Notes: generated from the sequence alone by a model not told the origin. 64,000 bases of DNA from Amoebophrya sp. A120 (GCA_905178155.1 CAJINV010000008.1:4080793-4144792); one strand, 5' to 3'; numbered from the stretch's first letter, positions 11,489 to 24,537 are shown. Translations and numbers: made by a program.

Positions 11489-13046
11489 GCGCACCCTAGG
11501 AGAAGGCGCCGTCGAACTACACACCGTACCTCATACAGGAAAGCTGGCGCACGTCCTCGAGAAATCGAAAAACTGATAATGTGCTGTAAACAAACAAACA
11601 CTTCGAAGACAGTAACAGATTTGAGGAAAATATGAAACCATGACCAAGAATAGCTGCAGTATCTAAGACGAGGCGACCCGTCACGTCCTCAACAGAAGAC
11701 TTTTCCATCATAAACCAAGAATAGCAACCAGATGGAGGACATCAAATAATAGACACTAAAAGACCTAAAACCAATCTAGCAACAGTAAACCGTAAACTTT
11801 AGCGACACCCCTAAAAATTTGAATAGCAATGTTGTTCCCGAAGATACCACAAAGAGCAGGAACAAACCGGATTCCTTCGGCGTTCGGCGGCTTCATAGTC
11901 CGGTGATGAACTGGATTTATATTGCGATTTGTGTGTAGGGCTTTTTGAATGAAGTAGGACAAATGGTCCGCGGCCGTGGAACCACACTACTAGTTCAGTA
12001 GAAACAGAAGTCGAAATGTACCACATTGTACAAAAGAAAAATATACGTGAAAAGTGTAAATCGGTCGTATGAAAAGTAGAGGAACAAATCTTGCACCTCC
12101 ACAGATGCAGCGACCTCGAAGTGGATGCGTTGGAAAAAGAAGAAATGCTATTGTATCAACAAAAAACCTTATGAAAGGAATATAGCCAACGCATCTGTTT
12201 CAGAAACTTGAACTTTTCGTATGATGACGATGCACAACAAGACTGCTTTGTACTTGATAGATTGCCCAGGCTGCAATCTAGAAGATGATGATGAAGTCAG
12301 AATGGGATGCTTGGATAAAAATTAAGCGGGGCAGTGCTGGCCGACGTAGAGCTAGATGATCTGCTTGCTTCCAGCCCGCCGCCGTCGCGAGTCACCTCGT
12401 TTTTATCGGAAGTGGTCTGGCTTGCGACCAGGGAGAGAGTTTTTTATTTTTTTTTTCTTTGTGTTGCCATCGGGATTGGTACCTTTGTTGCCTTGACGCA
12501 GCACTCACTCTTCAGTAGGGGGAACGACTAGAAAGGCAAAGGAAAAAAGATTGGATACTGATGGTTTTAGTTCGCTTTTCGACGGGCGAGGAATAAACGG
12601 GATTCTTCTAAAAAGGCATCTTCACGTCCTTGATTAAGTCGCAATGAAACTTCTATACGCGTCGTGCCCAGGGCGAGCACGTAATTGAGAAAATATGAAG
12701 AAGCAACTATAAACAGAAGAAACCACTAGATCCCAGACGAGGGCAGACCGCTGCAGGTTCGTTGCAAATCCAAATGCAACTGTAAAAGTAGAAAATGATG
12801 GCCGAAGATGAACATAACAACCTGCACCGGACCATCTTCAAGCTCCACTTCTACTGCCGCGCAAAAAGAATGTGTGTCGATCATCTTATCAAATTCGCTT
12901 CTGGTTTATAATTTCAAGTGATGAAGTTTAATACTATGTCTGAGTGAAGAAGAAGCCAGCGAAAAATCCAATCAGCATCAGATTGTTGAGAGCCGCACAC
13001 GCACCAGCGCCGAAAACAGAAAATAAAGTTCCCGAAGCAGGAAAAG
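11489..13046. other. intergenic region, no gene recognised
   Basis: AT-richer spacer between two EF-hand genes. Short open frames (for example 12334-12531 with a hydrophobic stretch) have no recognisable domain. Nothing can be assigned. Confidence 0.5.
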
Positions 13047-14507
13047 ATGAATACTTTAAAAGAGCTCGAGGAGAATATCTCCCAGGTCGAGTATGACTCG
13101 TTGAAGAAGGTCTTTCAAAATCTTGATTCCCGCAAGGACGGGCGGCTGGACACGCAGGAAATTCTGGACGCCGTCCTGCGGTTGGGGTACCGATCAACTT
13201 TGCGCGAGATTGAGCTGATGATCTGGGAAGTGGACGATGACCTGGATCAGCATGTCTCCTGGGAGGAAATATCCATGTGCACAAGATAGAACTTATCCCC
13301 CCCGCGGCGCCCGCGGTTCGCTCCCCTCATAAGAAAGTAATTCGGAAGGCGAGGCATGAACTACAGCAACAAAGTTTATTCCGCATTAAGTACGATAGTT
13401 CGGATATTTATTTTTCGGAACAGAACAATTATGTGGTCTAGTAAAAATCGGGATCGATTTTATTTGGGTTCCTTCTTCCGAAACTACGTCGATGAGCGCT
13501 GCTTCAATCAAGAGGATGTTGTGGAGTGGATCTGCATTCTAATTTGAATGACATCAAATGAGGCGAGGAACTACGAGGCGGGAGAAGGTTCTTGCACTCT
13601 CATAGATGTTCCTCGTAATGTACCAGCGCTGCATCAGCGATCGCACGGGTCTGGAGCCGCGGGGTCTCTTCAACCTGGTTCAGTTTCTCATGTACGATAA
13701 GGACTATCAAATGTAATGCACGTACGTCTCGGTCTGCAATGGAGCAGGGAATTGATTTCCAATGAAGGTCTTTTTTTGCGTGCTACTACCGGCTCCTTGA
13801 CAGGACCATGACAACTTTATTTCCCAGAAGGTTTCTTGCGAATTCTAATTAAATCGTGTTCAGCACGACTAAAAACAAAGAAGCTGACCAGTCATGACAA
13901 TATTCATCCATGCAAGATTGATGAAGATCCCAGGAATTTCGCATTACAAATCCAGCGCCCCACCGACCCAGACTACTATATTTGCAATGCATAAGGACAA
14001 CCTCGGTTCCATTTCTGTGGAGCAAACCCTACAGATCCTGTTCGTGCGCTACGGCCGGGAGAAACTCGACGCGGAAATCCAAGTACGTATTGCAAATGTA
14101 GTGTCTGGGTCTGGTACTAGTGTGCAAACTCGTGAACATGAGTAGGTGTTCACACATCAAAATAGATCTGTCTGGCGTGATCAGGATGAGAGACACGGAA
14201 TTTCATGCAGCTAGCATGGATATAATGCTGGATGTTGACGTACCTCGCACAATTTCTCCAGACGGCTCAGACATCTTGGTCAATTCGATAGCACGAAATT
14301 TTCGGCGACGACGGCGATAAGCAGAGTGGGCGCACGGCTGCTGACGGCCAAGAGAAGCGCATCACCTTCTCCGAGTACCTTCAGCGGGTGAATGCGCGGC
14401 TGAAAAAAACCCGGAGCGCCAAACCGGAAGTCACAAAAGTGCAGATCATCACGAAGGAGCAGGCCGCGGCCGCGAAGAAAAAAACACTCTCCAAGCTCTT
14501 CACGTGA
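13047..14507 (+). CDS. small EF-hand (calmodulin-like) protein
   Basis: Four exons: 13047-13278, 13610-13704, 13999-14083, 14296-14507 (TGA); 624 nt, 207 residues. It starts MNTLKELEENISQVEY. EF loops: DSRKDGRLDTQE (about residues 27-38), DDDLDQHVSWEE (about 63-74) and DKDNLGSISVEQ, the last created only when the introner at 13705-13993 is removed. A degenerate fourth region is GDDGDKQSG...ITFSEYL. The C-terminal 30 residues are Lys/Ala-rich. All three introns are TIR elements; there is no GT-AG intron in this gene. It could be an axonemal calcium sensor, which is inference from resemblance only. It lies downstream of another EF-hand gene on the same strand, but the two proteins are not obvious duplicates. 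Confidence 0.85.
13279..13604. mobile_element. introner element, family C, in small EF-hand gene
   Basis: The left end is atypical (GCACAAGATAGAACTTATCC) and the right end is AAGGTTCTTGCACTCTCATA. Flanks are CATGT and GATGT. Removal gives EEISMFLVMYQRCISD. The left TIR is partly eroded. Confidence 0.75.
13705..13993. mobile_element. introner element, family A, in small EF-hand gene
   Basis: Starts TATCAAATGTAATGCACGTA and ends CTATATTTGCAATGCATA, with a perfect repeat AGGAC (13700-13704, 13994-13998). Removal creates the EF loop DKDNLGSISVEQ. Confidence 0.88.
14084..14290. mobile_element. introner element, family A, in small EF-hand gene
   Basis: Starts TACGTATTGCAAATGTAGTG followed by TCTGGGTCTGG; ends CAATTCGATA. 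Flanks CCAAG and GCACG are degraded. Removal gives LDAEIQEIFGDDGD. Confidence 0.78.
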
Positions 14508-15792
14508 AGAAGTAGATGAGGTGGTTGAGCCGACAGCGTAAACTCCTGGCCTGGTGCCGTGGCAGCCTTTGTGAAAAAGTAGAGAGGACAGCACATGTAC
14601 ATGAAGAAGAACCGAGTATAAAATAAAATGTACAACAAGTAGATCCAAATCTTTCCGCAACGAGCTTGTTAGTGACAAATAAAAATATAATTGTCGATAT
14701 TCACAACTCAATAGAAGAGAAATGAAAACAAATGCAGTACGGGTACACCGCCGATACGACGTTTTTAATCATGCAGTGCTGCTGCACGATGAAGTACATA
14801 ATAAAGTGAGCTTCTCCACATAAAAAAGTACCAGGTCATACTACCTAAGAACAGTTAGAGACGCCACGGTAAATAAGCGAAAGGACTCCGTCTTGTGCTA
14901 TTCATCGGACAGCTGCCGGGTGCTTTTGCCACATTCAGGTCCACCACCGGGGTTTACCGACAGCGGAGATCGACCTGTGATGGTTCTGACGACACAATAA
15001 TCCGCGTTGTTCCGAAAGGATAAGGAAAGAAATTGACCTTATTGTCACAGATCATTATTTGAGTGGAGAGACAGAAAAGCAAAAGTTGTTTCGTTAGGGT
15101 CGTCGCGAATACATCGCTGCAACAGCAAAAGTGAAGCCGATATAGGCTTTTGAGCAAAAATGGACATGCATTAGAGGGTCGTCTACAAATTAGCGAAAGT
15201 ATTTCGGAGATCCAGTTCCAATCGCAGGGTAGAATTTCCTCGTTTGATGTCGTCGTGATGTTGGGGACAAAACTCTCGCTACATCGTTTCGCAATCTGCA
15301 TCATCTTCCGCCACAGTATACTGTAATATTATCCCATGTCGACTCGTGGTATTTATTGTCGAGATTATTGTGTGGGTCCTCTATTCGTGGCTCGGGCTCG
15401 TCGCCACGACCTGGATCTCGTTGTCCTCTTGTAAGCTGTACTGTCCCTTGGTGCGCGGAACAAAACTCAGAGGTTCTTCATCGTGAATTCTTCACCCCCT
15501 CGATGGGCTCAACATCCATCGGACTAGAAATAGAAAATATAATTCGTTTCTGATGATTTTGTAAACAAACTACAAGCACTTGCAACATCAGCCTCCAGTT
15601 GCGTCGTGTTTGTGTGTGCGTGTCTGAGAAGTACTTAGTCTTGCAAAACGTAGTCGTGAAAAACGGATCTGACAAGTACTAGTCGCACGACATGTTTGTC
15701 AGTTAGTAGCTCACCGGAATAAAAATAGAAATTGAATATATGAACCGAATATAGATTATTGTGAAAGAATACGAATAGCCAAAAGAAACACG
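14508..15792. other. intergenic region, no gene recognised
   Basis: About 1.3 kb upstream of the ABC transporter gene. Only short unrelated open frames on both strands; no domain, RNA gene or repeat was recognised. Confidence 0.5.
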
Positions 15793-18700
15793 ATGGGGCG
15801 ACGAAGTCGGGCGAAAAGAACCTGGCCTCATTTCTCTTCTTGTTACGCAGTTGCAGGTGGTGCAGCGCTTCTTCTAGTTGCGCAGGAGCTATTCGTCGTT
15901 GATGCAGGTTCATCTCCACATGGTAGTCCGGGTGAACAAGATGCCGAGAATGAAGGAGGACCTCAAGCAGCTGCCACTCGGCTTCCGAAAGAGCCCCAGA
16001 CAACAAGACCACTCAGAAGTACTGCTTCGAAAAGCAAGGGCAAAACCAAGAGCCGGTCACCGTTACCTGCTCTTCGCGAGGTACTGACTATTTTGTTTGT
16101 GCTTGTCCTCTAGTCGCGTGGTGGTCCCAGTCGTTCTTGTACGAAGAAGTGTATTGAAAACGTCGATAGCGAACTATCGTGCTCGAGTGAGCATATCCCT
16201 TGCTGCAAGTAGCCTGATCGTATGCTTTAACTGTCTTTAGTTCCCAACCTGCCAGCGCCTGCCACGTCCTACTCCTAGTATATGTAAAAGTACAACTCCA
16301 ACGCGTATATCATTTGTTTGTCTTTCCGACGGAGTACATACTATGAATATCAACACGAACACCATCAACGTCAACATCAGCACGAACTCGCACGGAAGGA
16401 GATGAATGATCAGGAGGGCTCCGAAGAATTGGATGAGGATGATGAACTGGAAATAGCGGCGGGTCCCGGCGCCGCTCAAGAAGAAGATGTTCAAAACGGC
16501 GACGGCGCCGAAAAGGAAATATTAAACCATGACAATCTACAAAGCGATCGATCGATCGAACAACTACTACAAGCTGTGCCCGCGGCGGCCCCTGCGCAGC
16601 AGCAACAGCAGCAGCTCGCTGGGGATTTTCTCGGGCAACTGGAGGGAGCTCTGGGAGGCGCAGCAGGAGGCGGCGCTCTTGGTGGACCTCCAGGTGGCAT
16701 TCTGGGCGGAATGATGAACCAGCAGCCGCCACAGCCGCAGCCGCTTGCAGATGAAAATAGTAAACTGCGTCCTGGCTCTGAACATCATCTTCAGAAGACC
16801 ACGCTGGTAGATGAAGAAGATCAAGCTGGTGCAAAAGAAAATGATCAAACCGACGAGGCACGACCGGCTCCGACAAGGAGATCGGTTGGAGAAAATCCAG
16901 CTTCACCTTCACCCCCCGCTGGACCAGGAGGACGAGGAGCCGGACCATCTTCAAACAAGAACATGATTGACAATAATATGTTCGCTGCGCCGGGCTTTGC
17001 AGGCGCCGCACAGCAACTCGGCGGGCTCGCGGAACAGCTGGTCGAAGACCCGCAGGCGTTGAAAACTGAAGCAGCCCAAGCTCTGGGAGGAGGACCTCCA
17101 CCACCAGCACAGCCGCCAGCCGCTGCTGCATCATCGACTACATCTCAAGGCGCCGCCGGGCCTGTGCTAAATAATGTGAGTAACGCTATTGAAGATAACA
17201 AACTACTGCAGCAGCTGCTGGGTCGCGTTAATGAGGTTTCTGGCTTGGAAGAAGACGAGCTAGAGGCTCAAGCGAAGCCAAGCCGTCAAGCGGTGAAGCT
17301 TGGGAGTGCTACTACGTCCGCATTGCTTGCGAGCGAATTTCCGCCGGAGTTGCTTGACCGCGGGGACGCATCGAAGGCGGCGAGGCTTCTGGCCCTGCAC
17401 GACCACAACAAAACCGCGGCGGGCGACCAGCATCTTGCGCACCAGTTCACGCTGAGCTCCCTGGTTCGATTCTTGCAGCGACCGCCCGATTGCCACGCAA
17501 TGCCAGAATTCCTCTCCACCCTGGATCACGACGACGAATACGTCTTTCACCAGTTTGACCAGGTCGGCTTGTACCTGGTCGGCCTCTTCGCATTCGCGTC
17601 CGTCGCGCTCGTCGTTTGTTTGTTCCTTTGCTGTCACACCCTGCCCGTCGCCGTGCCCAACCCGAAGATGAAGGAGCGCGGGTTCGTGGGTCGGGTGCGA
17701 CGCGCGGCCGCAATTGTGAAACGCCGGGCGCTTGCCAAAGCCGAGGGCGCACAGAAGCTCGAGAAAATGCTCGGCGGGGCTGCTGCAGCACAAGAAATTT
17801 TTGCCGTTCGAGAAAATCGTGAGGATCATGAGCTGCCCGAAGTAGAAGACGCCGAGGGCGAGGACAACAAGAACATGATCGAGTCGCCCGGTGGTTTGGA
17901 AGATGCTCTCGTGCCCTTGCCACGCAGCTGGCTTGCGCTGAGGGACGTATCCTTTTCTGTCCGCAACACAGGCACCGAGGGAGGCACGATCGAGCTGCTA
18001 AGCCACGTGTCCGCCTGCTTTCGGTCCGGCGAGGTGGCGGCCATCATGGGACCCTCCGGCTCCGGGAAGACCACGCTTCTGAATGCCATTTCCGGTCGCG
18101 TCCGCTGGCGGCGAACTTTCGACGCCAACCTGGGCCTGCACGGGTCCGTGGAGCTTAACGGCAACCGGCTCACCGACCGGCAGCTGCAAACCCTGGCGGG
18201 CTACGTGTTCCAGGATGACCAATTAATGGCGACGGAGACGGTGCAGGACGCGATAAACTTCACGGCGGCGCTGAAACTTCCCCACCTGACTGTGGCGGAA
18301 CGGCTGCAGCGCGTGCGCGAGCTGGTGGATGACCTGAAGCTGAACGCCTGCCGCGAGACCCGCATCGGCGAACCGGGGAACCCCGGCATTTCCGGCGGGC
18401 AGAAGCGGCGTGTGTCCGCTGCCATCGAGATGGTGGGGAACCCCCTGATTCTATTGATGGATGAACCTACCAGCGGTCTGGACTCGTTCACCGCGATGGT
18501 CTTCGTGCAAGAGATGCGCGCGCTGGCCCAGGCGCAGAACATCATCATCATTTGCACCATTCACCAACCGAGCACCGAGGTGTTCAACGAGTTTGACCGG
18601 GCTCTGATCATGGTCCGCGGCAGGATCATTTTCCACGGCAGGCTCGACGGAGAACACAGAACGACCGTTCACGAGCTGCTGGAAGGCACAGGAGCACAAC

Positions 18701-21700
18701 AAGGCTCGTCGACTCCTGCCGCAGGAGGAGCTTCTGGAGAAAAGAATGCTAGAAACAGCGTTTCTCTTGAAGATCGCATCTTGGCGCAACAAAAACACCT
18801 GGATGAATTGTTAAACAAAAGTTCTGTGGAAGGGGATCATGATGTTGACCTTCCGAGTGGTCCGGCAGAACAACATAAGCTTCATGATGCAAAAAATGGC
18901 GAACCGCACATCACGGACCCAACAGCGGGGGAACGTCCAGTTGGAAAGGCCGCAGCACCACCAGGGACGAAGAACGACGATCACCTACATGATCCTGTGG
19001 TTCTTGGGGACGACGATGGAGATGATGGTAGAACTACCACGCAGCTGCCGAACAAGAGGGTGAGCTACAGTATGGAGGAACTGGAACAGCTGAGGCAGGA
19101 GAAGGATCCGCTGGCCTGGAGCTTGCGGCGGAATCTGGAGAAAGTCGCCCCCACCCACGCCTCCGCCATGCCGGCCAACGAAAATCTGGCCACCCGGGCC
19201 CTGTTGATCGTGCAGCTGCTAGGAGACAGGGGCGAGGACGGAAAAAAGGAGTTGCGGCGCATGGCGCTTGAAACGGCCTCCGGGTATGACCAATCCCTGC
19301 TCGACTCGTACAATGCGGTCGACGATGTTAACTACATCGGAAAAAATGAAAAAGACGGCCGCCTAGCTTCTTGCTATGCCAAGCGGAGAGTGCAGACCAA
19401 GCAGTATATGAAGCAGTGCTTTTTCCAGACCCACCGCGTGCAGGTAATTTCCAGCAAGACCCCCAACCGTCTCACCGGTTTGCAAACCGCGGAGCTACTG
19501 CGCCGCGAGATGCGGTCCCGGCTGCACACCCTTTTCACATTGGAGATGTTCTCGTATCTGGTGGTGCTGGCGGTGAACGTCATCTTCGCTCCGCTATTCA
19601 GCCCACACTTTCACAGCCAAACTCCCGCGGACTTCTTCGCGGACCTGGGGTCGGGGATTTTGATGAACCCCAACAAGACGGTGCTGGTTTTTGGCGTGAA
19701 GATCACGAGCAACGCGCTGCTTTCCCCGGCGATATGGATCTGGCCCCTGGTGGAGGTAGTTCTGATCCTGAAAGAGCGGCCCATCTTCTATCCACAGAAA
19801 AAAAACCATCCCCATCCATTTTTGCATGACAAACAAAGGACTTCATACGTGTTTTGCATGGCAAATTGGATGGGGATGGGTTTTTTTCTGTGGATATCTT
19901 CCTCCGTGAGTACACGAGTAAAACGTACCAGCTCACCTCCTACTGCCTTACCAAGCTCCTGATGGAGGTCTACCTCTTCCTGGCGCGCGCCCTGTTTCAG
20001 GTGCTCGTCTTTTGGCACATCTACGGCCTCTACGGTTGGCAGCTGTACGCCTACTTCTGCGTCTACCTCTGCTGCATTCAGGTCACGTCCCAGTTTTTCG
20101 CCATCTGCGCGGCGGTTCCGGACGGCTTCTCGCTGATTTCCTTCGCCAGCTGCGTGGCCCTGCTCTTCGTGCAGTTCTCGATCGGCGGCGTGTTGCGGCT
20201 ACCCGCACCCTGGGCCTACAACCTGATTAAATACACTTCCGGTTTCTACCACGGGATGAACGGCATCTTTCGCACCCAGATGCGGGGCATCATCGACGGA
20301 ATGGGGGAGTTCTCGAACTCAACGGCCTCGGACTACCTGCACACGCACAGAGACACCTATCAGAGGGTCCATGAAAAAGCGACCAAGCTGTGTGTTCACG
20401 ACCACGACCCCGATCTCGTTACCTTCTGCGATTCGCACTACATGAGCGAAACGGCGAAAAGCAGGAATAACACGAGTACACCAACGGCAAACAGCAAGAT
20501 GAAGATGAACACGGGGCCCTCGACCACGCCAGCAAGTAGCACGAAGGACGACGACGACGTCAACCTTGAAGGGGTCTTGGACCATCTTCATCTGGGCAAC
20601 AGTGCACCATCTACATCTTCCTTCCTGGCCGACGCAGAACGTCATGACTCGGCCAGCCTTGTCGAGGGTCTGCCGGAGGACAAGGAGCGGGTGGTGCACA
20701 ATTTCAACATGACGCTGGGCCACTACGATGTCGGGGTGTTCATGGACGATAGGCAGGAGCAGTGCTCCGCCCAAGTGGGCACGCCGGTCAAGCATTTACT
20801 CGATCAGCTCCTCACCATGAACTACGACGTCGAAACGAATAGCACGAGCGCGGAAGCTCTGCACCAACGGAGCTTCCATGAGTATCAAATGTAAAAATGT
20901 CTGGGTCTGGAAGAATGCAACTTGTGATGCTATTTTTGGAATCCAAAAAAATCTGTATTGCATGAGCAACAAGAGGCGTCCAGTTTTTGCTCCGCGGAGA
21001 GGGGATTTCTCATGCGGGATAGGCATCAAGATGCCCGCAAAAGATTTGTGATGCTGGTGCATACATCACAGACATCACGGGTCATGCAAAATGTGCATGA
21101 CAAACCTTGCAATCTTCCAGACCCAGACATTTTTACATTTGATAATGAGGGCGTCGTGGGCAACTTTTATAACGCCACCTACCACGGGTACGGGGACCTC
21201 GCGGCCGTCGTCTATCAACAGGGAATCAATCAAGAAGTGATCTTCCGATCTGCTGCTGCTAGTAGTCCTGAGAAAAAATGATCCAGTTTGAAACTACGTA
21301 GTTACGCGGATTTGCCTACGCAGCAGCGACAAAGCACCTTTCAAAAATCACTCGGACTGCAACATCGAAGTTGTACTCAGTGAGTGATTTCTGGTGATCG
21401 TGATGGTGCGCCTGGTGCATGTAGTAAAACAGTGCGAATAAATCGCAAATCCGTATGGCAGACTGCAACATTTCTTGGGGCTAGCAGCAGTTGCACTCGA
21501 AGTCACTCGCTTCGCCTCGTCTATATCGTCGTGTGCATCCTGGGTTGGCGCCTCGTTGGCATGGTGTTGCTGCACTGGAACAGCCGGTATTATCCACAGG
21601 AAAACTGTTCTCTTCCCCAGCACCCACTCGTTCCAATTCCAATTTCTTTGTCATGCAGCATATGCATTGCATAGGCAAAGGCATAGCTTCTACTTGAGTC

Positions 21701-21762
21701 ATGCAAATATGAACGGGGATGAGAGTTTTGTTGTGGATAAGTATGCCGTGAAGAATACTTAA
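15793..21762 (+). CDS. ABCG-type half ABC transporter with long N-terminal extension
   Basis: Likely exons: 15793-16080, 16291-19788, 19902-20882, 21150-21236, 21462-21590, 21745-21762 (TAA), all phase 0. Exon 1 starts MGRRSRAKRTW with a signal-like hydrophobic run. A poly-Gln/Gly/Pro region follows, then a membrane segment (about 17560-17635). The nucleotide-binding domain has Walker A GPSGSGKTT (18049-18075), Q-loop FQDD, signature ISGGQKRRVS (about 18390-18420), Walker B LILLMDEPTSGLDS and H-loop CTIHQPST. Membrane helices follow the domain in exon 2 and exon 3, with the ABCG hallmark ERPIFLREYTSKTY formed across an introner. The last exon supplies a terminal helix (RLVYIVVCILGWRLVGM). NBD-before-TM order is that of ABCG lipid/xenobiotic exporters; the substrate cannot be told. 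Weak points: exon 1 (an alternative first in-frame ATG is 16402) and the GT-AG intron 21237-21461; without it the ORF stops at 21281. Confidence 0.85.
19789..19896. mobile_element. introner element, family D (108 bp), in ABCG gene
   Basis: Almost one hairpin: it starts TATCCACAGAAAAAAAACCA and ends GGTTTTTTTCTGTGGATA. A perfect repeat TCTTC flanks it (19784-19788, 19897-19901). Removal joins CCC ATC TTC CTC CGT, giving RPIFLREYTSKTY, a family hallmark. With TCTTC flanks no GT-AG reading is possible. Confidence 0.94.
20883..21144. mobile_element. introner element, family A, in ABCG gene
   Basis: A perfect 28-bp TIR: TATCAAATGTAAAAATGTCT at the left and its complement at the right end. Perfect flanking repeat ATGAG (20878-20882, 21145-21149). 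Removal gives SFHEGVVGNFYN-type sequence (HEG) in frame; using the GT at 20882 with the AG at 21149 would break the frame. Confidence 0.93.
21591..21739. mobile_element. introner element, family D, near the ABCG 3' end
   Basis: Starts TATCCACAGGAAAACTGTTC and ends GAGTTTTGTTGTGGATA. Flanks are GGTAT (21586-21590) and AGTAT (21740-21744). Removal extends an ABCG-like terminal helix frame to SRYAVKNT and a TAA. This supports, but does not prove, that the transporter gene continues past 21281. Confidence 0.8.
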
Positions 21763-22973
21763 AGCTAAAGATAAACCCCCAGAACCGGAGTGCAGCTGTG
21801 AAGAATACTATAAAGTTTGTATAAATAAAACCTTCTCTGTGAAATCGTCGTGCGGACATCATGTCGCAAGGCTTATGTATGCCTACCCCTCGTTCTATGT
21901 ACAAAGATACCACGCGAAACCTATAAGAAAAATCAAACAATGTTTCGTATTGATTGTCGCTATAGCACTCAGTAAGCTCTGATGTTTACTTGCTTCCAAG
22001 AATATACGTTTGTCTATTTAGGTAAATCAAAATAAAGCTGAAAGCCAGGTGGGTGCTGTTTACAAGGGAAAACGGGTAATTGAAACGGGATAGCGACTTT
22101 TCCAAAACTTTTACTTTTACTTTTGGCAAAATCGCTATTTTGATCGTCGGCAATCCATGCTTTGCGAAAATTGTTTGGACCGTGCTGCCTGTTGCTGGTA
22201 AGTCCGCACTTTGGGAGTGGCAGAGCATGAAAGGGCGGCACCTCTTCGCCGCGGCGTGTGCCCGCCAGCTGCCTGCCATTTTGATCGACGCCTCCAAGCA
22301 GGCTGCGGGAAATGCCACCCGCCGCGCATCGGACGGGCAGCGCCTCCGTGGTCGGTTGTTCGCGATTATTCGCGAGCGCTGTGGGGCCCTGTGCGCATTT
22401 TGTGCACCTTTTGAAGTGGTGCGCGGGCGCTGGCCTTTGGCCTTTCAGTATTCGCCCGGATGTTGATCGCCGCCTCGCGCTTCGGAAATGCCGGGGCGCG
22501 TCGGCCCTCTTCGCCCTGAGCGCCTTTTAAATAAGCAATGGCACTGGCTGCCACTGCCAGGGCCCGAATGCGAATGGGCGCGCCGCCCCGCCGCGGTGTC
22601 TTGGATGGCACGCCGGCCGCGCGCTGTCCGACGTACCTTCGGCCCCCTACATTCTGGCCCGCCGCTTGCCCATTCTTACAAAATAGAGGCCGTCGCGCCC
22701 CGGCCGTCTGTTTCCTGCCCGCCTTTCCGCGGTTACGCGACGCGGCCGAAGCGTGCGCCAAAGGCGCCCCCCTTTTGCAACCAACGGGCAGAGGCGGCTC
22801 CTCCGCTCGTCTCGCTAGCGGTGGCAGAAGTGTCAAGGGCCTGCGGTCGGGGGGCCACCCCGATGGCCGGCGCGTGATGTGGGTCTGTGGCGCGCTGTGG
22901 TGGCGCCACCTGTCTATTTCGGTTGCCCGTCTATTCTGCTTCGCCTGCTTGAACGAGAGAAGCAAAGAGGCAG

Positions 22974-23009
22974 CATACCATGCGGTCCGACGTCGGACCG
23001 CATGGTATG
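22974..23009. repeat. 36-bp perfect palindrome
   Basis: Self-complementary over 36 bases with the centre TCCGACGTCGGA (AatII-like core GACGTC) and arms CATACCATGCGG. A second copy of the core is at 25691-25712 in the other half of the island. Confidence 0.95.
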
Positions 23010-23366
23010 GCGCGCGATGGTGGGCCGGCCTCTCGCGCCAGGCCGTCCGTGCGTGCGGCATGCATCGCGATGTGGGGCCGACCCCCCCCGGTTGGGTGGG
23101 CTTCCCCGGCGGGGTGTTCTTTGGTTCAGGAAATGGATAACGCAACTCCCCCGGGTGGCCCGCCCCACAAGCGAGCCGGCGGGCGGGGCCCCGTGGCCCC
23201 TCTGGTATGTTGCCCTCCAGCACGAGCCTGTGTGCCTGGGTGGTTTGCCTTCTCTTGTAAGATGTACCGCAGCGACCCCGTGAGCCGGCTCTATCTCTGC
23301 AGCTTTCCTGACAAGAACCGCCAAAAACGGCCGGGGGCTTGGGGCGTTGGCTCGCATTTTTTCGCA

Positions 23367-24045
23367 TGTTGAAGATGAAAAAAACCCAAGCGCGCCCGCC
23401 TGTTTGGTTTTGTCTTCAATGAATGCAGTCGCCGGTGGGCTCAGTCGGCCGCCGGTGGAAAGACTGTCTGAAAAAATGACGTAGGGGGGTCGGCAAACGT
23501 GGCACCCTTCTCAGGCGCCGGCCGCGTGGGATTCTGGCGCGCGACTTGGGGCGCCCAAAAGGGCGCCCCAAAAAACCCGCCCGAAGCCAGAACAGCGAAG
23601 CCGTAAGTATGGCAGGGCCGCGAAACCGGTCGCGAATCGAAAGCGGCCGCCCTTTTGCCGGGTTCTCAGCGGGGGGGCGCTAGCTTTGCAAAAGGCGCGG
23701 GCGCGAAAAATAACACACAACGCAAAAAAGAAGAAACGCGCCAAGCGCGCGAAGCCAGCCCGCATTCTATGGGCCCGCTTTTCCCTCGGTTTTTGGGCGC
23801 CCCCCGCGGTGCCCGGGCCGGCCCGATAGCATCGGGGTTGGCTTTCGGGAAGGCGTTTTGGCAAGTTGCCCAACGTCTGCCATTTTCCCCAACCGGCCGC
23901 CATACCGTGCGGCATAACCTTACCCACCCCGGCACGGCGGGCCCAGAAAAAGCAAAAAAGTGGTGTGGGCCAAGGTCGGCGGGCAAAGAAGCGGCGCCGG
24001 CCTCATTATCTCCGCCCCGGCGGCCATATTTGGCGCATTGAAGTA
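23367..24045 (+). repeat. left arm of long inverted repeat
   Basis: Matches the reverse complement of 25905-26590. Clear anchors include GGCGCCGGCCGCGTGGG (about 23515), GCGCCCCAAAA, CGCGCCAAGCGCGCGA (about 23738) and CATATTTGGC (about 24024). Confidence 0.85.
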
Positions 24046-24537
24046 GGCGCGCAGCACGCCGCGCGGGCGGCCCGGCCTCGCACGTTCGGGCCGCATGGCG
24101 TGGCGCGCTACGCTTCGGTGGAGCTGCCCGCGCCTCACGTTTTGGCTCGGCGCCTTTCTTTGGGCGCTAGCTAGAGGCCGTCCGGCCTGCCCCTTTCTCT
24201 TTCATATTCGCCGCCCCCCCGCACTTACATACAAAGCGCCGAGACCATGCCGCCGCTCCCGAGTGCTCCGCCTCGGTCGCGGCGGCCTTGCGCGGCCGGC
24301 TTTTCGCGAGTAGAAAGGGCGCCGGCGCAGCAGGGGCGCGCGCGGGGCGCCACTCACATGCTGCCCCGCCGGCGCGCGCAATAAGTTCGCCCAGGAGGCT
24401 CTGTCCCCATTTTCGGGGAGACCGCCTCAGCCATGTAGAAAAGGGGGGGGGCAGCAGGATTCTTCGCAAGCCTGGCGGATGCGCAAGCCTTCAGGCTTTT
24501 CGGCTTTTGAGGGCGCGGCGAAGTCTTCTGCTTGAGT

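Noticed and set aside
16310-17134. 274-codon minus-strand ORF opposite the ABCG gene
   Set aside because: Shadow of a low-complexity Gln/Gly/Pro coding region on the + strand.
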